Below, one piece after another: positions 34,115 through 43,080 of a stretch of 64,000 bases of DNA. A model generated the notes under the pieces. It was not told where the DNA came from, made no database searches, and worked only from the letters and a program-made list of their open reading frames with translations. The DNA lies in assembly GCA_944385435.1 (NCBI GenBank), contig CALWXG010000001.1, forward strand, positions 62,001-126,000, in the 5' to 3' direction. The DNA is from an uncultured Oscillospiraceae bacterium (GTDB lineage: Bacteria > Bacillota > Clostridia > Oscillospirales > Oscillospiraceae). Made by a program: the position numbers and the translations under genes. Positions within the stretch are counted from its first letter, which is position 1, and each line of letters begins with the position of its first letter.

Positions 34115-34837
34115 GTGCGCACCGAGATTTTAGGCGTGGCCTTTGACAATGTAACCATGGAGGAGGCGGTGGACCGGGCCATGGAACTGCTGGAGCAGGA
34201 AGGCCCTCACCTGGTGGTCACCCCCAACGCGGAGATCGTCCAGCAAGCCCAGTCGGACCCGGAATTCTCCGCTCTGATCGCCGGTGCAGACCTGGTGCTG
34301 CCCGACGGGGTGGGAGTGATCTACGCCTCCAAAATTCTCAAACGCCCCCTGAAGAGCCGGGTCCCCGGTGTGGACTTTGCCGCCGCCCTGATGGACCGCA
34401 TGGCGGCAGCGGGCAAGCGTCTGTTCCTGCTGGGCGCCAAGCCCGGCGTGGCGGAAGAGGCCGCCCGGCGGATGGCGGCGCAGCACCCCGGTCTCATGGT
34501 CTGCGGCACCCACGACGGTTACTTCCATGAGGATGCCCCGGTGGTACAGGCCATCCGGGAGGCCCGGGCCGACGTGGTTTTTGTCTGTCTGGGCGCTCCC
34601 AAACAGGAGAAATGGTCCTCTGCCCACGGATCGCAGACGGGCGCCCGGCTGTTCGTGGGTCTGGGCGGCTCGCTGGACGTGTTCGCCGGCCAGGTGGACC
34701 GGGCTCCGGAAATCTGGCAGAAGCTGGGCATGGAGTGGCTCTACCGGGCCATCCGGCAGCCGGCCCGGTTCAAGCGGGTGGCAAAACTGCCCCTGTTTCT
34801 GTGCTCCGCTGTGGGAGCCCGGGTCAAAGGAAAGTGA
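34115..34837 (+). CDS. WecG/TagA/CpsF family glycosyltransferase
   Basis: 240-residue GT26 enzyme. In Bacillus TagA adds N-acetylmannosamine to undecaprenyl-PP-GlcNAc, the first committed step of wall teichoic acid linkage synthesis. Seen: VVTPNAEIVQQAQ (with the catalytic region Thr-Pro-Asn-x-Glu), ADLVLPDGVGVIYASKIL, LFLLGAKPGVAEEAA, VFVCLGAPKQEKW, FVGLGGSLDVFAGQVDRAPEIWQKLGMEWLYRAIRQP with the conserved Arg-rich C-terminus. Start GTG after GGAGG. No tagB/F genes are near, so the wall polymer made is unknown. Followed nine bases later by tmk. Confidence 0.88.
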   Translation: MRTEILGVAFDNVTMEEAVDRAMELLEQEGPHLVVTPNAEIVQQAQSDPEFSALIAGADLVLPDGVGVIYASKILKRPLKSRVPGVDFAAALMDRMAAAGKRLFLLGAKPGVAEEAARRMAAQHPGLMVCGTHDGYFHEDAPVVQAIREARADVVFVCLGAPKQEKWSSAHGSQTGARLFVGLGGSLDVFAGQVDRAPEIWQKLGMEWLYRAIRQPARFKRVAKLPLFLCSAVGARVKGK

Positions 34838-34846
34838 GGCGGACCC

Positions 34847-35515
34847 ATGGCTGGCAAGCTGATTGTCTTTGAGGGTACGGACGGCTCCGGAAAGTCCACC
34901 CAGTTCGCCCTGGCCTGCCAGGCGCTGGAGCAGGCGGGCCGGGAGTTCCGCACCTGCGTCTACCCCCAGTACCGGGAGGAGTCCTCCGCTCTGATCCGCA
35001 TGTACCTCAGCGGGAAGTTCGGCAGCCGCCCCTCTGATGTGAACGCCTATGCCGCCTCCACCTTCTTCGCGGTGGACCGGTACGCGGGCTACAAGCAGCA
35101 CTGGGGCTCCTATTATGAAAACGGGGGCCTGATGGTGCTGGACCGGTACACCACCTCCAACGCGGTGCACCAGTCCTCCAAGCTCTCCCCGGCGCAGCGG
35201 GACGCATTTTTCCGCTGGCTGTCCGACTTTGAATACGGCGCTCTGGGTCTGCCCCAGCCGGATCTGGTGCTCTGGCTGGATATGCCCATCTCCCTGGCGG
35301 TGGCCAACCTGCGCCGCCGGGAGGCAGCTACCCACACCGCGGCCGACATCCACGAGGTGGATACCGGCTACCTCACCGCGTGCAGGCAGGCCGCAGCCCA
35401 GGCCGCAGACTTTTACGGCTGGCGACGGATCCCCTGCACCGACTCCTCCGGCGCACTGCGCACCCCGGAGGAGATCCACCGGGAGATTCTCTCCTGCATC
35501 CTGGCTGCCCTGTAA
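34847..35515 (+). CDS. tmk: thymidylate kinase-like protein
   Basis: Phosphorylates dTMP to dTDP. 222 residues: P-loop FEGTDGSGKST near the N-terminus, the dTMP-contact region (VDRYAGY), VLDRYTTSNAVHQSSKL (the DR[YF] motif), and LVLWLDMPISLAVANLRRR with the lid. It is longer between motifs than E. coli Tmk and lacks a canonical TK lid signature, a pattern seen in clostridial second copies. Nine bases after the tagA-like gene and probably co-transcribed. Confidence 0.85.
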   Translation: MAGKLIVFEGTDGSGKSTQFALACQALEQAGREFRTCVYPQYREESSALIRMYLSGKFGSRPSDVNAYAASTFFAVDRYAGYKQHWGSYYENGGLMVLDRYTTSNAVHQSSKLSPAQRDAFFRWLSDFEYGALGLPQPDLVLWLDMPISLAVANLRRREAATHTAADIHEVDTGYLTACRQAAAQAADFYGWRRIPCTDSSGALRTPEEIHREILSCILAAL

Positions 35516-35555
35516 CCTGCCCTGCCCCTGATTATTTGGAAAGGTGGTTTTCTCT

Positions 35556-36107
35556 ATGGTATACATTTTCCTTGCCCCCGGTTTCGAAGAGGCCGAGGCC
35601 CTGGTCCCCGCCGACCTGCTGCGCCGGGCCGGGCTGTCCGTCTGCCTCACCGGCGTGGGCGGCGCCTGCATCACCGGCTCCCACGGCATCCAGGTGATGT
35701 GTGATGAAATGGTGGAATATGTTTCCCCGGAGTCCGGCGACATGCTGGTGCTCCCCGGCGGCGGAGGCGTAGCTGCTCTGGAGGCCAACGGCACTGTGTG
35801 CGCTCTGGTCCGGCGTGCCGCCGAAGACGACAGCATGTGGCTGGCCGCCATCTGCGCCGCCCCCACCATGCTGGCCCGGATGGACCTGCTCCAGGGCCGC
35901 CAGGCAGTGTGCTACCCCGGCATGGAGGGTGACTTCCCCGCCCATGGCGTCACGGCCCGGATGGAGTGCTCCACGGTGAAGGACGGCAAGTTCATCACCG
36001 GCCGGGCTCCCGGCTCCGCCTTTGACTTCGGGCTGGCCCTGGTGGAGGCGCTGGCCGGCGCTCCCGCCGCCCGGAAACTCCGGGGGGAGACCCATTACGC
36101 AGGCTGA
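35556..36107 (+). CDS. DJ-1/PfpI family protein
   Basis: 183 residues with the class I amidotransferase-like fold of DJ-1. The LAPGFEEAEAL motif holds the conserved Glu, LPGGGG the oxyanion loop, and Cys100 in LAAICAAPTML the nucleophile elbow; ITGRAPGSAFDFGLALVEAL closes the domain. Relatives act as glyoxalase-III-like, deglycase-like or redox-stress proteins, and some are ThiJ/YajL chaperones; which applies cannot be told. The ATG was chosen 12 bases after an in-frame GTG because GGAAAGGTGG then sits as the ribosome site. Confidence 0.88.
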   Translation: MVYIFLAPGFEEAEALVPADLLRRAGLSVCLTGVGGACITGSHGIQVMCDEMVEYVSPESGDMLVLPGGGGVAALEANGTVCALVRRAAEDDSMWLAAICAAPTMLARMDLLQGRQAVCYPGMEGDFPAHGVTARMECSTVKDGKFITGRAPGSAFDFGLALVEALAGAPAARKLRGETHYAG

Positions 36108-36118
36108 GTCCCTGGACG

Positions 36119-36148
36119 AAAAAACGGAGGGGCGTTTCGCCCCTCCGT
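36119..36148 (-). terminator. intrinsic terminator on the minus strand
   Basis: ACGGAGGGGCG pairs with CGCCCCTCCGT around a three-base loop. The T run (six T) lies on the minus-strand side, so it primarily ends the Cys-rich microprotein gene, and it is also placed to stop DJ-1 read-through. Confidence 0.8.
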
Positions 36149-36214
36149 CTCCGCCGGCCCATACCGGATGTATGCCCCGTTGTCCCGGTACGGACCGCGG
36201 CAGCGCGGCCCGGT

Positions 36215-36364
36215 TCAGCAGCAGCCGTCGTTGCAGTTGCAGCCGCAGCTGTTGCCGCAGCCGCTGCCGCCGAAGCCGTTGCCACAGCAGCAGCACAGGA
36301 TGAGGATCAGGATGATGATCCACCAGCAGCCGCCGCCGAAACCATTATTGTTGCCACAACACAT
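36215..36364 (-). CDS. Gly/Cys-rich single-pass microprotein (49 residues)
   Basis: A tiny protein with 13 cysteines: an N-terminal CCGNNNGFGGG segment, a central hydrophobic stretch WWIIILILIL running straight into CCCC, and a C-terminal Gly/Asn/Cys tail (CGNSCGCNCNDGCC). A GAGGTG ribosome site lies eight bases before the ATG and a dedicated minus-strand terminator follows the stop, so it is a real gene. It recalls small YjcZ-like or coat-associated proteins of spore formers, but no family is claimed. The cysteine density suggests metal binding or disulfide crosslinking at a membrane. Confidence 0.65.
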   Translation of the reverse strand: MCCGNNNGFGGGCWWIIILILILCCCCGNGFGGSGCGNSCGCNCNDGCC

Positions 36365-36545
36365 GATTTTGTCACCTCGCATTTGATATCCGGTACAGGT
36401 ACCGGCTCGGACTCCGCCCCTTGGGAGCGGCGCCCGAGGCGGCACCCGTTTCCCGTTTCTGCGTCATCCTATGCCGCCGCGGCGGGATTGGTTCCTGCCC
36501 CCTGCATCTAACCTTCACCCTGAACTCACGATAGGAGAGAAAGCT

Positions 36546-37739
36546 ATGGCAGAAGAAAACCGCAGCCCGAGCAGTTCCTCCGGGCAGCAGCCGCAGCGCC
36601 GTCCCCGTACCGTTCACCGGCGCCGCGGCATCAAATCCAAAATCGCCGGCGCGTTTTTATACGTCCTGTTCGTCATCGGCCTGTCCGCTGTGCTGGCCAC
36701 GGTGGGCTGGGTGTGGGCCAACGACCTGCTGGCACTGAACAAGGAGTACACCTCCGTCATCATCACGGTCCCGGACGATGCCATCACCTATACCGAGGAG
36801 ACCGATGAAAACGGAAACACCTACACGGTTTCCAAGGCGGATATGAGCCAGATCGTGGACCAGCTGGAGGAAGAGGGCCTGATCGAGTACAAGTTCCTGT
36901 TCCAGCTCTACTCCATGTTCTCCAACGCCGACGAGAAGATTGTGGCCGGTACCTACGAGCTGAACACGGAGATGGACTACCGCGCCCTGGTGACCAACAT
37001 GAGTTCGTCCTCCTCCACCCGTCAGACCATCGATCTGACCATACCCGAAGGCTATACCATTGACCAGATCTTCGCCCTGCTGGACGAAGAGGGCGTGTCC
37101 ACGGTGGAGCAGCTGGAGGAGATGGCCGCCACCCACGACTACGCCTTTGACTTCCTGATGGATCTCCCCCTGGGGGATTATCACCGGCTGGAGGGCTACC
37201 TCTTCCCCGACACCTACACCTTCTATCTGGGCGAGGATCCCCTGTACGTCATCAATAAGATGCTGGTGAACTTCTACAACCGCATGGAGGAATACTTCCC
37301 CAACTTCACCGAGGAGAGCGCGTATTCCCTCCACGACATCGTCATCATCGCCTCCATGATCGAGAAGGAGACCGACGGCGAGGACTACCAGGACATCGCC
37401 TCCGTCATTTACAACCGTCTGCAGAACCCCGCCGCCGAGACTGCCGGCTTCCTCCAGATCGACGCCACCCTGGTGTATATCAACGGCGGCAAGGTTCCCA
37501 CTGAGGCGGACCGGAGCATTGACTCCCCCTACAACACCTACCTGTACCAGGGCCTGCCCGCCGGCCCCATCTCCAACCCCGGCATGCAGTCTCTCTACGC
37601 CGCCATGAACCCCAACAGCACCGGATACTATTACTACGTGCTCAACCCGGAGACCGGCCGCCACGACTTCAGCGCCACTCTGGCGGAACACCAGGCCAAA
37701 GTGGCACAGTACGCCAACGCCGCCGCTGCCAATGAATAA
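36546..37739 (+). CDS. mltG: endolytic murein transglycosylase MltG
   Basis: Membrane-bound lytic transglycosylase that cuts nascent glycan strands and sets their length. 397 residues: cytoplasmic Arg-rich tail, one TM helix (about 42-64), LysM-like region, then the YceG domain with IDLTIPEGYTIDQIFALL, LEGYLFPDTYTF, the catalytic glutamate in IIASMIEKET, ASVIYNRL, LQIDATLVY, SPYNTYLYQGLPAGPISNPG and YYYVLNPETGRHDFSATLAEH. Start ATG after TAGGAGAG. It overlaps the following U32 gene by eight bases; mltG next to U32-family genes is also seen in Bacillus (yrrL-yrrN-yrrO). Confidence 0.95.
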   Translation: MAEENRSPSSSSGQQPQRRPRTVHRRRGIKSKIAGAFLYVLFVIGLSAVLATVGWVWANDLLALNKEYTSVIITVPDDAITYTEETDENGNTYTVSKADMSQIVDQLEEEGLIEYKFLFQLYSMFSNADEKIVAGTYELNTEMDYRALVTNMSSSSSTRQTIDLTIPEGYTIDQIFALLDEEGVSTVEQLEEMAATHDYAFDFLMDLPLGDYHRLEGYLFPDTYTFYLGEDPLYVINKMLVNFYNRMEEYFPNFTEESAYSLHDIVIIASMIEKETDGEDYQDIASVIYNRLQNPAAETAGFLQIDATLVYINGGKVPTEADRSIDSPYNTYLYQGLPAGPISNPGMQSLYAAMNPNSTGYYYYVLNPETGRHDFSATLAEHQAKVAQYANAAAANE

Positions 37740-38943
37740 ACCGGAACTGCTCTCCCCTGCCGGGGATATGGAACGGCTGGAGATGGCCCTGGCCTACGGT
37801 GCGGACGCGGTGTACCTGGCGGGCAGCGCCTTTGGCATGCGGGCATTCGCCGGCAACTTTGACCGGCCCGGTCTGGCCCGGGCGGTGGAGCTGGCCCACG
37901 CCAAAGGCGTCCGGGTCCATGTGACGTGCAACACCCTGGCCCGGAACGATGAGGTCGCCCGTCTGCCGGAGTATCTGGAATACCTGGACTCCATCGGGGT
38001 GGATGCGGTGATCGCCGCCGGGGTGGATGTGCTGCGGCTGTGCCAGCGCCACGCCCCCCATGTGCAGGTCCACATGTCCACCCAGACCGGCATCACCAAC
38101 TATGAGATGGTGCGGGTCTGGCACGAACTGGGCGCCAGCCGGGCCATCCTGGCCCGGGAGCTCTCCCTGGGGGAGGTGGCGGAAATCTGCGCCAAAGCCC
38201 CCCGGGGCATGGAGGTGGAGGCCTTTGTCCACGGCGCCATGTGTGTGAGCTGGTCCGGCCGCTGCCTGCTGTCCAACTATATGACCGGTCGGGATGCCTC
38301 CCGGGGCGCCTGCGCCCAACCCTGCCGCTATCAGTACGCCCTGATGGAGGAAAAGCGGCCCGGGGAGTACTTTCCCGTCCTGGAGGAGGCCGGAGAGACC
38401 TTCATCCTCAACAGCCGGGACATGTGCATGATCGACCACGTCCCGGAGCTGATGGCCGCCGGACTCCACTCTCTGAAAATTGAGGGCCGGGCCAAGAGCG
38501 CCTATTACACCGGCATGGTCACCGCCGCCTACCGCCACGCCATTGACGCCGCCGCCCAGGGACTTCCCCTGGACCCGGTGTGGCGCTGCGAGGTGGATAA
38601 GGTGAGCCACCGGCACTACTCCACCGGCTTCTGCTTCGGCTATCCCGGCCAGTACACCGACTCCGCCCGGTATGTCCGGGACTGGCAGGTGCTGGCCGTG
38701 GTGCTGGACTGCGATGAGACCGGCCGCGCCCTGCTGTCCCTGCGCAACAAATTCTCCGCCGGGGACGAAATTGAGGTGGTGGGCCCGGACGTGGCCGCCT
38801 TCTCCCTTACCGCCCCCATGATGGCCCAGGAGGACGGACAGCCTCTGGCCGAGCCCCGCCATCCCCAGATGCGCTTTGTCATGCAGCTGCCCCGGCCGGT
38901 GCCCCCCCTGTCCATCGTCCGGGCCTGCCGCCCCAATTCCTGA
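37732..38943 (+). CDS. peptidase U32 family protein, probable tRNA hydroxylation factor (TrhP-like)
   Basis: 403 residues. Family members TrhP/YrrO carry out prephenate-dependent 5-hydroxylation of U34 in tRNAs, although historically called peptidases. Seen: ELLSPAGDMERLEMALAYGADAVYLAG, MSTQTGITN, VEAFVHGAMCVSWSGRCLLSNYMTGRDASRGACAQPCR (the conserved Cys cluster that can bind an Fe-S cluster), ILNSRDMCMI, SLKIEGRAKSAYYTG. The context after mltG supports the TrhP assignment. It overlaps mltG by eight bases and is followed 15 bases later by a GNAT gene. Confidence 0.87.
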   Translation: MNKPELLSPAGDMERLEMALAYGADAVYLAGSAFGMRAFAGNFDRPGLARAVELAHAKGVRVHVTCNTLARNDEVARLPEYLEYLDSIGVDAVIAAGVDVLRLCQRHAPHVQVHMSTQTGITNYEMVRVWHELGASRAILARELSLGEVAEICAKAPRGMEVEAFVHGAMCVSWSGRCLLSNYMTGRDASRGACAQPCRYQYALMEEKRPGEYFPVLEEAGETFILNSRDMCMIDHVPELMAAGLHSLKIEGRAKSAYYTGMVTAAYRHAIDAAAQGLPLDPVWRCEVDKVSHRHYSTGFCFGYPGQYTDSARYVRDWQVLAVVLDCDETGRALLSLRNKFSAGDEIEVVGPDVAAFSLTAPMMAQEDGQPLAEPRHPQMRFVMQLPRPVPPLSIVRACRPNS

Positions 38944-38958
38944 GAGGAGCTGACCGAT

Positions 38959-39456
38959 TTGGACATCCGTACCGCCCGTCTCTCCGACCTGGAGGCACTG
39001 GTCCGGGTGGAGGCGCAGTGCTTTCCCCCCGCAGAGGCGGCCAGCCCGTCGGCCATTCTGGGTCGTCTGCGCTCCTATCCCGGTCACTTCTGGCTGCTCT
39101 ATGACGGGGGCCGGCTGGTGTCCTTTGTGGACGGTCCGGTGACCCGGCAGTCCGATCTGGCCGACTGGATGTACGGCGATCCCTCCGTCCACGACGAGGG
39201 CGGCAGCTGGCAGATGATCTTCGGGGTGAACACCATCCCGGAATACCGCAGGCGGGGCTGCGCGGGAGCGCTGCTGCGCCGCGCCATCGAGGATGCCGCA
39301 GCCCAGGGCCGGAAGGGTCTGGTCCTCACCTGCAAAGACGCCCTGGTCCGCTATTATGCCGGCTTCGGCTTTCTGGACGAGGGGATGTCCGACTCCACCC
39401 ACGGCGGCGTGGCCTGGCATCAGATGCGGCTGACTCTGCCGGCCCGTTCCCTTTGA
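38959..39456 (+). CDS. GNAT family N-acetyltransferase
   Basis: 165 residues with the acetyl-CoA binding fold. Motif A reads VNTIPEYRRRGCAGALLRRAI (the R-x-x-G-x-G/A pyrophosphate loop appears as RRRGCAGAL), followed by LTCKDALVRYYAGFGFLDEG. The overall pattern is that of the arylalkylamine-type or ribosomal/small-molecule acetyltransferases in Firmicutes; the acceptor is unknown. Start TTG, ten bases after GAGAGGAG. It ends the mltG-U32-GNAT run at a terminator. Confidence 0.85.
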   Translation: MDIRTARLSDLEALVRVEAQCFPPAEAASPSAILGRLRSYPGHFWLLYDGGRLVSFVDGPVTRQSDLADWMYGDPSVHDEGGSWQMIFGVNTIPEYRRRGCAGALLRRAIEDAAAQGRKGLVLTCKDALVRYYAGFGFLDEGMSDSTHGGVAWHQMRLTLPARSL

Positions 39457-39468
39457 CCGATCCCTCTC

Positions 39469-39495
39469 CCGCCCCGGCCTGCGCCGGGGCGGTTT
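39469..39495 (+). terminator. intrinsic terminator after the GNAT gene
   Basis: CCGCCCCGGC pairs with GCCGGGGCGG around CTGC, followed by TTT. Confidence 0.75.
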
Positions 39496-39504
39496 CAGTT
39501 AGCG

Positions 39505-39533
39505 TTGGCTTTTCCTCAGGCTTTGTGTATAAT
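39505..39533 (+). promoter_or_regulatory. sigma-A type promoter of the CDF gene
   Basis: TTGGCT and TATAAT with 17 bases spacing and a TG in the extended -10 position. Confidence 0.7.
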
Positions 39534-39607
39534 GCGTACAGAAGCTTCGCCCCGGCCAGGGGCGTTCCTTTTTGACCTGCGACATCTCATACCAGGAGGT
39601 TTTTCCC

Positions 39608-40777
39608 TTGCTCAACGCCATCCTGCACAAACTGATTCCAAACTGCGACAACACAGAGGACCCGGAGGTGCGCCGCCGGTACGGCGTGGTGGCCGGGCTG
39701 ACCGGCATCGTGCTCAATCTGCTGCTCTTTGCCGGAAAACTGATCTCCGGACTGATCTCCGGCGCCATCTCCGTCACCGCCGACGCCTTCAACAACCTGT
39801 CCGACGCCGCCTCCTCCGTGGTCACCCTGGTGGGATTCCGGATGGCCGGCCAGAAGGCGGATGCCGACCACCCCTTCGGGCATGGCCGGATGGAGTATCT
39901 GGCGGGGCTGATCGTCTCCCTGCTCATCCTGCTGGTGGGCGTGGAGCTGGGCAAGAGCTCGTTCGAGAAAATCCTCCACCCGGAGGAGACCCTGCTCACC
40001 CCCCTCACCGCCGTGATTCTGGTGGTGTCCATCCTGGTCAAGCTGTGGATGGGCTGGTTCCAGGCCGCCCTGGGCAGACGCATCTCCTCGGAGACCCTCC
40101 GGGCCGCCTCCGTGGACTCTCGGTCCGACGCCGTGGCCACCGCCGCTGTGCTGGTGGGTCTGGCCGCCTCCCTGCTCACCCATCTGCCTCTGGACGGCTG
40201 GGTGGGTCTGCTGGTGGCGGTGTTCATCCTGAAATCCGGATTCGGCGCCGCCAAGGCCACCCTGGACCCCCTGCTGGGGCAGGCCCCCGAGCCCTCCATG
40301 GTCAAGGCCATTGAGGATGTGATCCTCAGTCACCGGCAGGTGGTGGGTATCCACGACCTGGTCATTCACGACTACGGCCCCGGCCGCCGGATGATGAGCG
40401 TGCACGCCGAAGTGGCCGCCGATGCAGACATTCTGGAGGTCCACGACGTCATCGACCACATCGAGCGGGAGCTGAACCGACGCTTTCACATTGAGGCGGT
40501 GATCCACATGGATCCCATTCAGATCGGCAACCCGGAGGTGGACCGCCTGCGGGAGCTGACCCGGAAGCTGGCCGCCGAGATCGACCCCGCCCTCACCATC
40601 CATGACTTCCGCATCACCTCCGGCCCCCTGCACACCAACCTGATCTTTGACGTGGTGGTGCCCTACGAGGTCAAGCACTCGGATGAGGAAGTAAAGACTC
40701 TGCTGACCCAAAAACTGGGGGCCGTCAGCAGCCGCTATCACGCCGTGATCCACGTGGATCACAGCTACGTGTTGTGA
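39608..40777 (+). CDS. cation diffusion facilitator family transporter
   Basis: Proton-coupled efflux of divalent metals (Zn, Co, Mn, Fe). 389 residues with six membrane helices. The TM2 metal site DAFNNLSDAASS (D-x6-D) and the TM5 site SVDSRSDAVAT are intact; the FGHGRMEYLAGL loop is typical of the MamB/FieF-like group. A cytoplasmic C-terminal domain of about 180 residues, longer than usual, has metal-binding VIHDYGPG and IHMDP. Start TTG after AGGAGG with eight bases spacing. It has its own promoter and terminator. Confidence 0.92.
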   Translation: MLNAILHKLIPNCDNTEDPEVRRRYGVVAGLTGIVLNLLLFAGKLISGLISGAISVTADAFNNLSDAASSVVTLVGFRMAGQKADADHPFGHGRMEYLAGLIVSLLILLVGVELGKSSFEKILHPEETLLTPLTAVILVVSILVKLWMGWFQAALGRRISSETLRAASVDSRSDAVATAAVLVGLAASLLTHLPLDGWVGLLVAVFILKSGFGAAKATLDPLLGQAPEPSMVKAIEDVILSHRQVVGIHDLVIHDYGPGRRMMSVHAEVAADADILEVHDVIDHIERELNRRFHIEAVIHMDPIQIGNPEVDRLRELTRKLAAEIDPALTIHDFRITSGPLHTNLIFDVVVPYEVKHSDEEVKTLLTQKLGAVSSRYHAVIHVDHSYVL

Positions 40778-40800
40778 GCTGCCCGGCAGTTCCATCGCAG

Positions 40801-40838
40801 AGCAGCGCAGTCCTGGCCGGGACTGCGCTGCTTTTTTC
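40801..40838 (+). terminator. intrinsic terminator after the CDF gene
   Basis: Thirteen perfect base pairs (AGCAGCGCAGTCC with GGACTGCGCTGCT), six-base loop, then TTTTT. Confidence 0.92.
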
Positions 40839-40868
40839 GGGCAAACCGCTCAGAATTCACAAAATGTC

Positions 40869-40897
40869 TATACAAAGCAGCCCTGATGCGGTATAAT
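40869..40897 (+). promoter_or_regulatory. promoter of the second two-component operon
   Basis: TATACA and a perfect TATAAT with 17 bases spacing, about 40 bases before the response regulator start. Confidence 0.6.
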
Positions 40898-40934
40898 TTC
40901 CTCACTTACATTTCGTTTAAAGGGGTGTCACCGT

Positions 40935-41624
40935 ATGGCCACAAAGGTATTGATTGTGGAAGACGATAAGAATATTGCCGACCTGCTGCGCATCTATTTG
41001 GAAAAGGAACAGATGGAGTGCAAAATCGCGGGAGACGGTCTGGCCGGTCTGGAGGAATTCCACCAGTTCCAGCCGGATCTGGTGCTGCTGGACATTATGC
41101 TGCCCGGCATGGACGGCTGGTCCGTGTGCAAGAAGATCCGGGAGACCTCCAAAATCCCCATCATCATGCTCACCGCCAAGGGCCAGCTGGAGGATAAGGT
41201 GTCCGGTCTGGAGATGGGCGCCGACGACTACATCACCAAGCCTTTTGAAATGAAGGAGGTGCTGGCCCGCATTCACGCCGTGCTGCGCCGTTTCGGAAAT
41301 GACGATCAGCCTGCGGAGCGCAAGCTCTCCTTTGACAAGCTGGTCATCAATTTGGACTCCTATGAGCTGCTGGTGGACGGCAAGCGGGTGGACACTCCTC
41401 CCAAAGAGCTGGAGCTTCTCTTCCACCTGGCCTCCTCCCCCAACCGGGTATTCACCCGCAATCAGCTGCTGGACGAGGTGTGGGGGTTTGACTACTTCGG
41501 CGACAGCCGCACCGTGGACGTACACATCAAGCGGCTCCGGGAAAAACTGGAAGGCGTCTCCGACCAGTGGTCCCTGAAGACCGTCTGGGGCGTGGGCTAT
41601 AAATTTGAGGTGAACACCCAGTGA
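40935..41624 (+). CDS. response regulator, OmpR/PhoB family
   Basis: 229 residues. Receiver: VEDDK, Asp53 in LLDIMLPGMDG, MLTAKG, TKPFEM. Winged helix: LDEVWGFDYFGDSRTVDVHIKRLREKLE, a close match to the YycF/PhoP-like group. Partner kinase starts in the last codons (GTGA overlap). The HtrA protease downstream suggests control of envelope stress or wall metabolism, as the pairing with an HtrA-type protease is common for the WalRK lineage, but this is inference. Confidence 0.92.
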   Translation: MATKVLIVEDDKNIADLLRIYLEKEQMECKIAGDGLAGLEEFHQFQPDLVLLDIMLPGMDGWSVCKKIRETSKIPIIMLTAKGQLEDKVSGLEMGADDYITKPFEMKEVLARIHAVLRRFGNDDQPAERKLSFDKLVINLDSYELLVDGKRVDTPPKELELLFHLASSPNRVFTRNQLLDEVWGFDYFGDSRTVDVHIKRLREKLEGVSDQWSLKTVWGVGYKFEVNTQ

Positions 41625-43039
41625 AAACCATGTACGGCCGGCAATTCGCCACCATGGCCGGTATGATCCTGCTGTCCTTCCTCATGCTGGGCGCCTCCTT
41701 TGCCACTCTGAGCTACCAGTACACCATCAAGGACAAGCAGGACTCCATGGGCCGCAGCGCCGGCATCATCGCCGCCTACACCTCCGATTTCATCAACGAA
41801 AACGGGGAGTATTCCTGGCGGGAGGAGATCTTCCAGGGCCAGCTGAGCTACCTGGCCCTGGCCACCGACGTACACATCATGATCAGCACCAACGAGGGCT
41901 ATGTGGTCTTTGCCACCGACGGCTCCCGGGAACTGAAGGAGCTGGAAAACCTGTACCTCCCCGCGGATCTGACGGAGGCGGTGGCCGGCGGCTCCTATGA
42001 CGGGATCACCAATCTGAACGGGCTGTACAACCGCTCCCGGTACCTGGTGGGCCTGCCCATCACCAGCCGGAACAACCTGCAGGGCCTGGTGCTGGTGTCG
42101 TGCAGCGCCGCCAGCATCAGCAGCATGTGGCGGGACCTGTCCGCCATCTTCCTGGTCACCGCCGTGGCGGTCATCCTCATCGCCGCCATCATCAGCTCCG
42201 TGACCAGCATGCGCCAGTCCAAACCCATCAAGGAAATCGCGGCGGCTGCCCGCCAGTTCGGCCATGGAGAGCTGAATGTCCGCGTGGACGTGGGCAAGCG
42301 GAAGGACGAGGTGGGCGAGCTGGCCGACGCCTTCAACACCATGGCGGACTCCCTGGCCAAGAGCGAGCAGCGTCGCTCCGAGTTCATCGCCAATGTATCC
42401 CACGAGCTGAAAACCCCCATGACCACCATCGCCGGCTTTGCCGACGGCATTCTGGACGGCACCATTCCCCCGGAGAAGGAACAGCAGTACCTTCAGGTCA
42501 TCTCCTCGGAGACCAGACGTCTGTCCCGGCTGGTGCGCTCCATGCTGGATCTGTCCCGGCTGCAGTCCGATGAGCGGGCCGCCCAGCAGCAGTTCGACAT
42601 CAGTGAGACCATGCTGCGTGTCCTGGTCAGCCTGGAGAGCAAAATCAACGATAAGAATCTGGAGATCGTCACCCAGGTGCCGGACGACCCCGTTCAGGTC
42701 TGGGGCGATCAGGACGCCATCACCCAGGTGTGCTACAACCTGCTGGACAACGCCATCAAGTTCTCACCGGACCACGGGCCGCTGACCATCTCCATCACCA
42801 CCAAGAGCTCCAAGGCCTACATCTCCATCAGCAACGAAGGTCAGAGCATTCCCCCGGAAGAGGTTCCGCTGATTTTTGACCGGTTCCACAAGACCGATCA
42901 CTCCCGCAGCGCCGACCGGGACGGTGTGGGACTGGGCCTGTATATTGTCAAAACCATTCTCAACAGCCACAAGGAAAACATCACCTGCACCAGTGAGGAC
43001 GGAAAGACCACCTTTACCTTTACCCTCACGCTGGCGTAA
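41621..43039 (+). CDS. sensor histidine kinase with HAMP domain
   Basis: 472 residues. TM1 about 9-31; extracellular sensor about 32-173 with a PAS-like fold; TM2 about 174-194; HAMP about 195-247; H-box FIANVSHELKTPM (His261); N-box LLDNAIKFSPDHG; RFHKTDHSRSADRDGVGLGLYIVKTIL G-box. Start GTG overlaps the regulator stop. The last 64 bases of the gene and its 3' flank are repeated about 160 bases downstream (see repeat). It is probably paired with HtrA. Confidence 0.93.
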   Translation: MKTMYGRQFATMAGMILLSFLMLGASFATLSYQYTIKDKQDSMGRSAGIIAAYTSDFINENGEYSWREEIFQGQLSYLALATDVHIMISTNEGYVVFATDGSRELKELENLYLPADLTEAVAGGSYDGITNLNGLYNRSRYLVGLPITSRNNLQGLVLVSCSAASISSMWRDLSAIFLVTAVAVILIAAIISSVTSMRQSKPIKEIAAAARQFGHGELNVRVDVGKRKDEVGELADAFNTMADSLAKSEQRRSEFIANVSHELKTPMTTIAGFADGILDGTIPPEKEQQYLQVISSETRRLSRLVRSMLDLSRLQSDERAAQQQFDISETMLRVLVSLESKINDKNLEIVTQVPDDPVQVWGDQDAITQVCYNLLDNAIKFSPDHGPLTISITTKSSKAYISISNEGQSIPPEEVPLIFDRFHKTDHSRSADRDGVGLGLYIVKTILNSHKENITCTSEDGKTTFTFTLTLA

Positions 43040-43080
43040 AACCGCCGGCTTTCCCTGGTGATGTTTTCCGGGACCCGCCC
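42976..43080 (+). repeat. 105-bp direct repeat, copy 1 (kinase C-terminus and 3' flank)
   Basis: Covers the codons for the last twenty or so residues of the kinase, its stop and 41 bases of flank. It matches 43203-43307 with four mismatches over 105 bases (offset 227). Confidence 0.92.
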
